DNA of 38,605 nt from an uncultured Erysipelotrichaceae bacterium (GTDB taxonomy: Bacteria > Bacillota_I > Bacilli_A > Erysipelotrichales > Erysipelotrichaceae): the NCBI GenBank assembly GCA_902786245.1, contig CADABS010000024.1, positions 1-38,605 on the forward strand, read 5' to 3'. Positions 29,080 to 36,128 of this stretch are shown here, one piece after another (position 1 is the first letter of the stretch; each line of letters starts with the position of its first letter). The notes below the pieces were generated by a model. The model was not told the DNA's origin, made no database searches, and was given only the letters and a program-made list of their open reading frames with translations. The translations under genes and the position numbers were made by a program.

Positions 29080-29283
29080 TTATTTAAGTCCGTATTTCTT
29101 ATTGAACTTTTCGACACGTCCCTGTGCCTGTGCAAATCTCTGACGTCCTGTGTAGAACGGATGGCAGTTCGAGCATGTGTCAACCTTGATTTCCTTTAAG
29201 ATGGAACCGGTCATGAACTCAGAACCGCAGCTTGTGCAGATGACCTTGCACTGCTGGTACTTAGGATGGATATCTTTCTTCAT
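29080..29283 (-). CDS. rpmE: 50S ribosomal protein L31
   Basis: 67 residues. This is the zinc-binding (C+) form, with CTSC (16-19) and CSNC (36-39). The start has GGGAG upstream. It is a single gene with its own promoter and terminator, between murA and rpoD. Confidence 0.96.
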   Translation of the reverse strand: MKKDIHPKYQQCKVICTSCGSEFMTGSILKEIKVDTCSNCHPFYTGRQRFAQAQGRVEKFNKKYGLK

Positions 29284-29301
29284 GTTAATTCTCCCTTCAG
29301 G

Positions 29302-29343
29302 CCTTAAGCCTCTATGCGTGCTTAAAGAAAGTGCTTATTTATA
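29302..29343 (-). promoter_or_regulatory. rpmE promoter and leader hairpin
   Basis: On the minus strand a TATAAA -10 box (29343-29338) is followed by a leader with a stem pairing CTTTAAGC (29327-29320) with GCTTAAGG (29309-29302). The stem ends just before the ribosome site. This is the right place for autoregulation by L31, for which leader motifs are known in several phyla; a match to a named motif is not shown. Confidence 0.5.
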
Positions 29344-29372
29344 CTATCACAACAGAATCTTCACCGCAAGAA

Positions 29373-30647
29373 CTATTCGTCATCGTCTTCACAGGGTTCA
29401 CGCCAGATCTTTGCGCCGAGTGCTTCGAGCTTTTTGTCGATCTCGGAATAGCCTCTGTCAATATGATAGACGTTGTGGATTTCCGTTACGCCATCCGCCA
29501 GCAGTCCGGCGATGACCATGGCTGCACCGCAGCGCAGATCGGTGGCCGCAACCCTTGTCCCGTACAGTCTGGAAGGTCCGTGAATGATTGCGCCGCCGGG
29601 GATGACATCGATGTCCGCTCCCATCCGCTGCAGTTCAATGCAGTGCTTGAAGCGCTCCGCATAGATCGTTTCCTTGATCCGGCTCTCGCCTTCTGCCTGG
29701 GTCAGCAGAGCGGTCAGAGGCTGCTGCAGATCGGTCGCAAATCCGGGATACGGACGGGTCGTCACATCCACCGCCTTGAGGGCATCGCTGTGTTCGATCG
29801 TCACCTTGTCGACATCGATCTTCATATTGACACCCATGTCCTGCAGCTTGGAAAGCAATGCGTCAAGATGCTGGGGAATGATGTTGTTGATGACCATTTT
29901 CTTTGCCATTGCCGCAGCGATGATAATAAACGTACCGGCTTCGATGCGGTCGGGAATGATCTCATGGAAACATCCCGACAGACTGTTGACGCCGTTGATC
30001 GTAATGACATTCGTACCGGCACCGCGGATCTTCGCACCCATCTTGTTGAGCAGGGTTGCGACGTCGATGATCTCGGGTTCCTTGGCTGCGTTTTCAATGA
30101 TGGTCCTGCCTCTGGCGTGGACCGCCGCCATCATGATATTGATCGTTGCGCCGACACTGGCAATATCCAGGAAGATCTTGGCACCGGTCAGCTGTTCCGC
30201 TTTGATCGTATAGCATCCCCGTTCATATTCCACTGTCGCACCAAGTGCTTCAAAGCCCTTCAGATGCAGATCGATCGGGCGGGGACCCAGGTAGCATCCT
30301 CCCGGCATCTTCATGCGCACATAGCCGTATTTGCCCAGCAATGCGCCCATGAAATAATAGGAAGCGCGGAGCTTGGTGACTGCGTCATCTTCCAGATCGA
30401 CATTTTTCATATTGGCCGGATTGATGATCAGATGATCCGCACCGACTTCGGTTACTTCGACATTGAGAATGCGCAGGATCTGCGAGAGGGAATCCACATC
30501 GGCGATCTGGGGAATGCCGACGATCGTCACCGGTCCGTTGGCGAGAACCGCTGCCGGGATCAGTGCCACGGTCGCGTTCTTTGCGCCGGATATCGTTACT
30601 TCACCTTCAAGCTGGTGGCCGCCTTCTATTTTCATTACTTCATGCAT
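29373..30647 (-). CDS. murA: UDP-GlcNAc 1-carboxyvinyltransferase
   Basis: 424 residues. First committed step of peptidoglycan synthesis. The PEP-reactive cysteine is Cys118 in PGGCYLGPRPIDLH, so it should be fosfomycin sensitive; the substrate lysine is Lys23 in ISGAKNA. The C-terminus is acidic. The start at 30647 has AAAGGAAAA upstream and overlaps the end of the HAD gene by 8 bases; an ATG at 30635 is an alternative. Firmicutes often have two MurA copies, and which one this is cannot be said. Confidence 0.96.
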   Translation of the reverse strand: MHEVMKIEGGHQLEGEVTISGAKNATVALIPAAVLANGPVTIVGIPQIADVDSLSQILRILNVEVTEVGADHLIINPANMKNVDLEDDAVTKLRASYYFMGALLGKYGYVRMKMPGGCYLGPRPIDLHLKGFEALGATVEYERGCYTIKAEQLTGAKIFLDIASVGATINIMMAAVHARGRTIIENAAKEPEIIDVATLLNKMGAKIRGAGTNVITINGVNSLSGCFHEIIPDRIEAGTFIIIAAAMAKKMVINNIIPQHLDALLSKLQDMGVNMKIDVDKVTIEHSDALKAVDVTTRPYPGFATDLQQPLTALLTQAEGESRIKETIYAERFKHCIELQRMGADIDVIPGGAIIHGPSRLYGTRVAATDLRCGAAMVIAGLLADGVTEIHNVYHIDRGYSEIDKKLEALGAKIWREPCEDDDE

Positions 30648-31305
30648 GACTGTTTTCCTTTCCGATCCAATCCGCCAGTTCCGTGATGTTCTGTACGATC
30701 AGATCCGCCTGACTCTGGTCCTGATGGAACCGTTCATCGCGGCGGGCGACAGTGAAGATGCCGGCCCGCTTCCCCGATTCGATTCCCAGGGTGCTGTCTT
30801 CATAGATGATGCAGTTTTCCGGAGCAGTTCCCAATGCCTGCCGGGCCAGCAGATAGCCGTCCGGTGCCGGTTTGGGATGTTCCAGATCCGCACCCGAGAT
30901 CAGATAGTCAAACATGTCCCGGATGCCCATATCCTTCAGTCCGTTTTCAATATAATCATACGGCGATGATGAACAGACCGCTGTCTGAATGCCCATCGCC
31001 CTGATTCTTTTCAGCGCTGCCGGTACATCTTCAAACATGATCGCCTTGAAATCGATCGGATGTTCACGGAAGTAGCGGGTATTGCTTTCCTCCAGCTGCG
31101 CCAGGGAGACCCTGCCTTCCAGCAGTTCATACAGGATCCTGTATGTGCCTTCCATTGTCGTGCCGATGATCCGGTAGATCTCCTTCTCATCGCCTTGATA
31201 GCCGAAGGCGCGCATCTGTTCGACCGTGCCTTTCATATACCAGTATTCACTGTCAAAGAGAATACCATCCATGTCAAATAAGACTGCTTTAATCATCCCG
31301 TTCAT
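30640..31305 (-). CDS. HAD phosphatase, beta-phosphoglucomutase-like
   Basis: 221 residues. Motif I is LFDMDGILFDSE (nucleophile Asp11 with the 31305 start), motif II CSSSP, Lys in HPKPAPDGYL, and motif IV EDSTLGIESG. The helical cap places it in subfamily IA with beta-phosphoglucomutase and sugar phosphatases. Two ATGs (31305 and 31296) are possible; neither has a good ribosome site. It lies between rpiR and murA; with an RpiR regulator upstream, a sugar phosphate is a likely substrate. Confidence 0.88.
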   Translation of the reverse strand: MNGMIKAVLFDMDGILFDSEYWYMKGTVEQMRAFGYQGDEKEIYRIIGTTMEGTYRILYELLEGRVSLAQLEESNTRYFREHPIDFKAIMFEDVPAALKRIRAMGIQTAVCSSSPYDYIENGLKDMGIRDMFDYLISGADLEHPKPAPDGYLLARQALGTAPENCIIYEDSTLGIESGKRAGIFTVARRDERFHQDQSQADLIVQNITELADWIGKENSHA

Positions 31306-31325
31306 TTTACATGATATGCCTGCAG

Positions 31326-32186
31326 TTATTCAACCGTATCCGCAATGCCCCGGCGCAGATCATAGATCTTTCTGATCTGGCTGACATTCTTTTCATAATC
31401 GATCTGAAAAATCAGTGCATAGAGCATGTCGAGAACCACACGCATCGCCGTTTCCGAGCCGAACGGCGCAGTCTTCGGTTCTGCTTCATAATAGCTGATT
31501 TCCAGGGATGCATCGGCATAGTTCCGGATCCGGCTGCGGAAGGGTCCGGTCACAAGATAGATCGGAATATGTTTCGCGGCAAGCACCTGGGCGCACTGGC
31601 TGAGAATTGCTTCCCGGCCTGTATATGTAATCAGCAGGGCTGCCGTATCCTCCGGCTGGGTGGAAGCGATATACTGCTCGCTGCCGGATACCATCGCTGT
31701 CTGGACGCGGAATCCGATGCGTCTGAGCTTCATCGCAAAGTCCATTGCGGCAAATACGCATTCCTCAAATGCATAGATATACAGTTCCCGGCAGTCACGG
31801 ATCTTTGCGGCAAGTTCGCTGATCCGCTGGATATCAAGATCCTGATGCGTCTCGGTAACTGCCCGGTAATGGATGGCCGCAATCTTATCGGCAGCGGTAC
31901 GGGCATTGTCCGAAGCCGTCAGAGGCATCGATGTATCCAGGTTTGCGTCGTTTTCGATGAACATGCTCAGTTCCTTGGCCAGTTCAACGCACATTTCATG
32001 ATGGCCGCGGTAGCCGAGTTTCTTGCAGAAGCGGATAATCGTCGATTTTGAAACATAGATCGTCTCCGCCAGTTCGTCCAGGGTCATATTGACAGCCTGG
32101 TCGGAATTGGTCTGGATAAACCGGATAATTTCATTTTCCGTAGGAGTGAATGACTCCCTGTCTTTGATTTTGCTGGATATTCTCAT
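31326..32186 (-). CDS. RpiR/MurR-family transcriptional regulator
   Basis: 286 residues. An N-terminal helix-turn-helix of the RpiR type (about 12-75, MTLDELAETIYVSKSTIIRF) is followed by a SIS sugar-phosphate-binding domain (about 115-250). Such proteins sense phosphosugars and control sugar uptake or amino-sugar genes. The likely targets are the neighbouring PTS EIIC gene upstream and the HAD-murA genes downstream. GGAGAA precedes the ATG. Gene order suggests an rpiR-HAD-murA operon. Confidence 0.9.
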   Translation of the reverse strand: MRISSKIKDRESFTPTENEIIRFIQTNSDQAVNMTLDELAETIYVSKSTIIRFCKKLGYRGHHEMCVELAKELSMFIENDANLDTSMPLTASDNARTAADKIAAIHYRAVTETHQDLDIQRISELAAKIRDCRELYIYAFEECVFAAMDFAMKLRRIGFRVQTAMVSGSEQYIASTQPEDTAALLITYTGREAILSQCAQVLAAKHIPIYLVTGPFRSRIRNYADASLEISYYEAEPKTAPFGSETAMRVVLDMLYALIFQIDYEKNVSQIRKIYDLRRGIADTVE

Positions 32187-32238
32187 GCCTGTTCTCCGCT
32201 GTTACCATTTTACGAGAAAGAAAAAGAAAAGAAAACGT

Positions 32239-32271
32239 AAAAAAAGAAGCCATACCGGAGTATGACTTCTT
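32239..32271 (-). terminator. terminator of the EIIC operon
   Basis: Minus strand AAGAAGTCATAC (32271-32260) pairs with GTATGGCTTCTT (32255-32244) with one wobble, followed by a T run. Confidence 0.88.
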
Positions 32272-32280
32272 ATCGATCGC

Positions 32281-32595
32281 TTAGCGAGCACTGATCATTG
32301 TCCAGATGTACTCGAGATACTTGTACATGATCACGCAGCCGACGAATGTCCATAACAGGACTGACTCACGGTTCAGATACAGTTTCTCGCGCCTTGTCCA
32401 GACATACCAGATACCGACAGGCGGGAGAAACACGACCATTGCATAGGCCAGCAGGTTTCTCTTCGACAGCGTTTCTACGATACGCTTCGAATCTTCTTCG
32501 GAAAGATTATCCGCATAAACTTTTTTACGCAGTTTCTCGTTTTCCGAATGGATCTCTTCCTTCGTCAGCTTCTGGCGTTTTGATGCTTTGCTCAT
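32281..32595 (-). CDS. small membrane protein, unknown
   Basis: 104 residues. A charged, lysine/glutamate-rich N-terminal half (about 1-45) is followed by two hydrophobic helices (about 47-66 and 77-100). No family is recognised. It begins 3 bases after the EIIC stop, without its own clear ribosome site, so it is co-translated with the transporter; it ends before a strong terminator. A role as an accessory subunit is only a guess. Confidence 0.7.
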   Translation of the reverse strand: MSKASKRQKLTKEEIHSENEKLRKKVYADNLSEEDSKRIVETLSKRNLLAYAMVVFLPPVGIWYVWTRREKLYLNRESVLLWTFVGCVIMYKYLEYIWTMISAR

Positions 32596-32598
32596 TAA

Positions 32599-33975
32599 TT
32601 AAGCTGCTGCCTCTTCTGCGTTTGTCTGAGCGTTAGCTGCAATAACAAACGGTGTGTAGATCAGAGTTGCAACTGCAATACAGATCAGCTGCGACAGACC
32701 GCCCATCAGCTTGCCGCCCGAAGCGAGGACGCCGAGGATACCTGTCGGAGTTGTCCAAGGTGCGTTGACTACGAATACAGGGCAGAATCCGATTCTTGTC
32801 AGGATGTAGCCGACTGTAACGGAAGCCATCGGTGCTACGAAGAACGGAACAGCCATCAGCGGGTTCATAACCATCGGGATACCGAAGATAATCGGTTCAT
32901 TGATGTTGAAGATTCCGCAAGGGATCGCCAGTTTCGCAACAGCCTTATAGTCATCTCTCTTGGAGAACAGCAGGACAGCGATGATGAATCCGCCTGTCAG
33001 ACCGGAACCTGTGTGAGAGAAGAATGCGGATGCGAACGGCGAGCAGATGATGGTATATGTATATTCTGTACCGTTGACAATTGCGCTTGTGCCGAGCTTA
33101 GCCGGGATACCAGCGCCATACAGAGCGTTGTTAGCAGCATATGCTCTTTCGAAGAATGCTGTTGTAACAGGGCTCATTACGTTTGCGCCGTGGATACCGA
33201 ACCACCAGAACAGCATAATGAAGAATACAACTACCAGGTAGCCAGGCAGACCTGTCATGATCTTTTCTACCGGTGCCATAATCTTTCCGATGACATCGAA
33301 GAAGCTCATGTGCAGAGCGCTTGTCATAAAGAAGCCCAGAGCGCCGAAGACCAGGATTGTGCAGGCTGCAGGAAGCAGTACTGCGAAGGACTGTGCTACG
33401 TTCGGAGGAACGGAATCCGGCAGAGAGATCTTCAGTTTTCCGCTGTCAACCAGCTTGACGTAGATCAGAGTTGCCAAGATAGCAACGATCAGAGAAACGA
33501 ACAGACCGTTAGCACTTGTGTAGGAAGAAGCGACGACACCGCCGACAGTGTAAGCAACTTCTTCACCAGCTTCTGTTGTAACTGTGCCATTGACCGATGT
33601 TGTGATCAGAGTTACGAAAGAAGCAAGAGCTACTGACGGAACTGTACGGTCATTGTAATGACCGATGTTCTCCGCGAAATGCATAGCTACGAGGACGCAG
33701 ATAGCAACAGCGAGGAAGTTCATGCAACCGTAGTTGATGGTTCCCCACATGTTCCACAGACCTGCGAGCCAGCCGAAGCCCGGTACGTTGGCCAGAGAGA
33801 TGTCATATCCCTGAGCCTTAGTAGCCGAAAGAGTAAACTGGAACAGGGTTGCGAAAGCACCCGTGATGGTGACCGGCATGTTGTCGATAAAACTGTCCTT
33901 GATGGCACTCAGAACAGAGTTACCCTGCATCTTTCCCGCGAGGGAAAGAAGGCCGTTCATAAATTTTTCATTCAT
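32599..33975 (-). CDS. PTS sugar transporter subunit EIIC (cellobiose/lichenan type)
   Basis: 458 residues from the ATG at 33975, with AAGGGGAG upstream. About ten membrane helices; the EIIC signatures FGIHGANV (about 263-270) and NINEPIIFGIP (about 348-358) are present. It moves a sugar across the membrane while EIIB phosphorylates it. No EIIA or EIIB gene is next to it, so it must borrow these from elsewhere. Cellobiose, chitobiose or another beta-glucoside is the likely class of substrate. A 300-bp regulatory region with a LacI-like operator precedes it. Confidence 0.92.
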   Translation of the reverse strand: MNEKFMNGLLSLAGKMQGNSVLSAIKDSFIDNMPVTITGAFATLFQFTLSATKAQGYDISLANVPGFGWLAGLWNMWGTINYGCMNFLAVAICVLVAMHFAENIGHYNDRTVPSVALASFVTLITTSVNGTVTTEAGEEVAYTVGGVVASSYTSANGLFVSLIVAILATLIYVKLVDSGKLKISLPDSVPPNVAQSFAVLLPAACTILVFGALGFFMTSALHMSFFDVIGKIMAPVEKIMTGLPGYLVVVFFIMLFWWFGIHGANVMSPVTTAFFERAYAANNALYGAGIPAKLGTSAIVNGTEYTYTIICSPFASAFFSHTGSGLTGGFIIAVLLFSKRDDYKAVAKLAIPCGIFNINEPIIFGIPMVMNPLMAVPFFVAPMASVTVGYILTRIGFCPVFVVNAPWTTPTGILGVLASGGKLMGGLSQLICIAVATLIYTPFVIAANAQTNAEEAAA

Positions 33976-34013
33976 GATTTGAAACTCCCCTTTCATTCTT
34001 GAGTTTACTCATG

Positions 34014-34030
34014 TTGGAAACGCTTTGCAA
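34014..34030. promoter_or_regulatory. LacI/CcpA-like operator upstream of EIIC
   Basis: TTGGAAACGCTTTGCAA is a near-palindrome of 17 bases with the central CG of LacI/GalR/CcpA operators. It lies 39 bases before the EIIC start. It differs by one inserted base from the standard CcpA cre pattern, so a local LacI-type regulator or CcpA are both possible. Confidence 0.55.
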
Positions 34031-34243
34031 TCATTATCATTCATAATGAAAATAACTTTCCTTGATTATCACAAAATTCATCTCATTTCTGACACTAAAT
34101 TGTCATTTTTCACAGAATTACGAATAGTTAAGCGATTTCATAAAACCGATTTGCCTGAATCCATGAAAATTACATCTCAAATTTATGTGAATTTCTTGTG
34201 ATTATCACATTTTTCACAGGATTGCAATACTTTTTTCATGCAT
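34031..34243. promoter_or_regulatory. AT-rich regulatory region of the EIIC gene, dense in dyads
   Basis: This gene-free stretch holds several repeats. TGTGATTATCACA (34197-34209) is a perfect dyad nested inside TGTGAA (34186-34191) and TTCACA (34213-34218). TGACA and TGTCA face each other at 34090-34105. A direct repeat containing TTTTTCACAG occurs at 34106-34115 and 34210-34219, with similar sequence on both sides. A half-dyad GATTATCACA recurs near 34064. No coding sequence is seen. The EIIC promoter must lie here, but I see no clear -35/-10 pair. Confidence 0.55.
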
Positions 34244-34272
34244 GAAAAAAGAAGTCCGGAATACCGGACTTC
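34244..34272 (-). terminator. fba terminator
   Basis: Minus strand GAAGTCCGG (34272-34264) pairs with CCGGACTTC (34259-34251), then a run of T. Directly beyond it is a perfect 20-base palindrome at 34231-34250 (six T, CATGCATG, six A). Confidence 0.9.
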
Positions 34273-34284
34273 CTGCATGAATGA

Positions 34285-35151
34285 TTAAGCCTTGTTCTCA
34301 GAACCGAAAGCCTTGATCAGTTCAACTGCCTTGGCAACGATTGCATCGCAGCCCGGCTTCAGGAGCTTACGGGGGTCATAGCCCTTGCCTTCGAGATCCT
34401 TGCCTGCTTCGATGTACTTTCTTGTTGCGTCAGCGAATACCAGCTGCAGTTCTGTGTTGACGTTGATCTTGGAAACGCCCATTGTGATCGCCTTGCTTGT
34501 CTGCTCGAACGGGATGCCGGAGCCGCCATGGAGAACCAGCGGTTTGCCATTGACTGCTTCATTGATCTCATTCAGACGGTCGAAGTTCAGACCGGCCCAG
34601 TTTGCCGGATACTTGCCGTGGATGTTGCCGATGCCTGCTGCCAGGAAGTCAACACCGAGAGCAGCGATCTTTGCGCATTCTTCCGGATCAGCCAGTTCGC
34701 CGTTGGATGTAACGCCGTCTTCTGTTCCGCCGATGCCGCCGACTTCGCACTCAACCGAGATGCCCTTGGAATGTGCCAGAGCGATGATTTCCTTGGACTT
34801 TTCAACGTTCTCATCGAAATCGAAGTGGGAACCGTCGAACATTACAGATGTGAAACCTGCTTCGATGCAGGCCTTTGCGCCTTCATAGGAACCGTGGTCC
34901 AGATGCAGAGCAACCGGAATCGTGATGCCCATAGAATCGTGCAGATCTTTTACAAGATCAACGACCATCTTGTAGCCGCCCATATATTTAGCTGCGCCTT
35001 CAGAAGCCTGGATGATGACCGGGGACTTCGCCTGTTCGCATGCCTGCAGGATGCACTTTGTCCATTCGAGATTGTTTGTGTTGAACGCAGGGATTGCATA
35101 ATGTCCCTCATGCGCCTTGTCGATCATTTCTTTTGCAGAAACGAGTACCAT
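34285..35151 (-). CDS. fba: class II fructose-bisphosphate aldolase
   Basis: 288 residues. It cleaves fructose-1,6-bisphosphate in glycolysis with a zinc ion. Asp85 and the zinc ligand His86 lie in LHLDHGS; the other ligands are His178 (GNIHGKYP) and His208 (LHGGSGI). AAAGGAGG precedes the ATG by about 12 bases, slightly long. It is a single gene with its own promoter and terminator. Confidence 0.96.
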   Translation of the reverse strand: MVLVSAKEMIDKAHEGHYAIPAFNTNNLEWTKCILQACEQAKSPVIIQASEGAAKYMGGYKMVVDLVKDLHDSMGITIPVALHLDHGSYEGAKACIEAGFTSVMFDGSHFDFDENVEKSKEIIALAHSKGISVECEVGGIGGTEDGVTSNGELADPEECAKIAALGVDFLAAGIGNIHGKYPANWAGLNFDRLNEINEAVNGKPLVLHGGSGIPFEQTSKAITMGVSKINVNTELQLVFADATRKYIEAGKDLEGKGYDPRKLLKPGCDAIVAKAVELIKAFGSENKA

Positions 35152-35184
35152 AAGATTATTTTTCCTCCTTTAATCCGTAGATTA

Positions 35185-35213
35185 ATCATATTCTTTTTTT
35201 TCTGGATTGAAAA
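35185..35213 (-). promoter_or_regulatory. fba promoter
   Basis: Minus strand TTTTCA (35213-35208), a 17-bp A-rich spacer, TATGAT (35190-35185), 34 bases before the start codon. Confidence 0.6.
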
Positions 35214-35224
35214 GATTTCACACG

Positions 35225-35246
35225 AAAAAAGAGAGCACAGCTCTCT
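35225..35246 (-). terminator. rpoE terminator
   Basis: Minus strand AGAGAGC (35246-35240) pairs with GCTCTCT (35236-35230) around TGT, followed by T residues. Confidence 0.85.
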
Positions 35247-35247
35247 C

Positions 35248-35580
35248 TTAATATGCGTCTTCTCCTTTAGGTATATCCAGACCGCTGTCATCGATCGGCT
35301 CATCCGTTTCTTCATCTTCGATTTCGATGTTGCTCGTATCGATATAGACTTCATCGAATTTACGGCGGTTCCGCAGATCCCACTTATTTCCTTCCAGTGA
35401 GGCGAAACGGTTGTCCATTGAAAGTTCAGAATAAAACCGGCTCTGTTTTTTCTTGCGCTTTTCTTCCGGAATTTCCATCTCCTCCGCTACTTCCTGCCAG
35501 AGTTTTCCGAATTCGACTTCTTTTTTCCGTTTAGAAAGCCAGGTGTAGGCAACGTCAGTCATTGTCTGATTATACGTCAT
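35248..35580 (-). CDS. rpoE: RNA polymerase delta subunit
   Basis: 110 residues. The N-terminal HARE-HTH domain (about 8-75, DVAYTWLSKRKKEVEFGKLW, then FASLEGNKWDLR) is followed by a short acidic tail (about 78-110) rich in Asp and Glu. It is shorter than the Bacillus protein (about 170) because the tail is short. Delta helps recycle RNA polymerase and sharpen promoter choice. AAGGAGAG precedes the ATG. Its presence argues for a Bacilli/Erysipelotrichia relative. Confidence 0.88.
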   Translation of the reverse strand: MTYNQTMTDVAYTWLSKRKKEVEFGKLWQEVAEEMEIPEEKRKKKQSRFYSELSMDNRFASLEGNKWDLRNRRKFDEVYIDTSNIEIEDEETDEPIDDSGLDIPKGEDAY

Positions 35581-35662
35581 TTTGAATCTCTCCTTAAAGC
35601 TTACCCGAATGTCTTTCTTGCTTTGTAATTATATGCGCTTGCAATTCATTGTCAATAAGATT

Positions 35663-36034
35663 TCAATCAATTCTGCGCCAATAGATCACCTGATGCGTTA
35701 CTGCTTCGCCGCCGCTGAAAATCCTGTATTCTGCGGCTCTGTATCCGTTCCTGCAGTCGTAATTCACGAGTTCTGTTTCCAGACACATATCGCCGTACTG
35801 CGAACAGATCAGCGTTTTCCCCCTTCCTCCTCTGTACAGTTTCGTCTTCGAGCGCATATCTTCCGTGCTGCGCTCAATCGTCAGACCGTTATCTTCAAAG
35901 AGAATCCGGTGTCTGCTTCCATCTGAGGCAATGTACAGCAGCCGCTGTCCGTCAAACAGCGCATCGGCATTCTCCAGTATTTCCTTTGTATGTTCAAGCA
36001 GATCTTCTCTGCCCATTTCCACACGGATCTTCAC
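35663..36034 (-). CDS. DUF1934 (YwiB-like) protein
   Basis: 123 residues from the GTG at 36034. The sequence MKIRVEM (GTG read as Met) is the usual start of this beta-barrel family, and the end (RIFSGGEAVTHQVIYW) also fits; B. subtilis ywiB is likewise near rpoE. An ATG at 36091 is excluded because a consensus promoter lies between it and the GTG. The GTG follows the -10 box by 7 bases with no ribosome site, so the message is probably leaderless. Function is unknown. Confidence 0.75.
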   Translation of the reverse strand: MKIRVEMGREDLLEHTKEILENADALFDGQRLLYIASDGSRHRILFEDNGLTIERSTEDMRSKTKLYRGGRGKTLICSQYGDMCLETELVNYDCRNGYRAAEYRIFSGGEAVTHQVIYWRRID

Positions 36035-36041
36035 AAGGCGT

Positions 36042-36069
36042 ATTGTACTAGGAATATCGCAGGTGTCAA
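36042..36069 (-). promoter_or_regulatory. strong promoter of the DUF1934-rpoE genes
   Basis: Minus strand TTGACA (36069-36064, perfect), 16-bp spacer, TACAAT (36047-36042). The transcript start should fall at about 36035-36034, on the GTG codon of the gene. Confidence 0.8.
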
Positions 36070-36128
36070 ATCGAATGATTTGCGCTATCATAATCGCGTA
36101 CAGAAAAAAAGAAAAGGACGGTTTGAAA

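Noticed and set aside
34014-34030. Exact CcpA cre site
   Set aside because: It has one extra base relative to the standard pattern, so only a LacI/CcpA-like operator is claimed.
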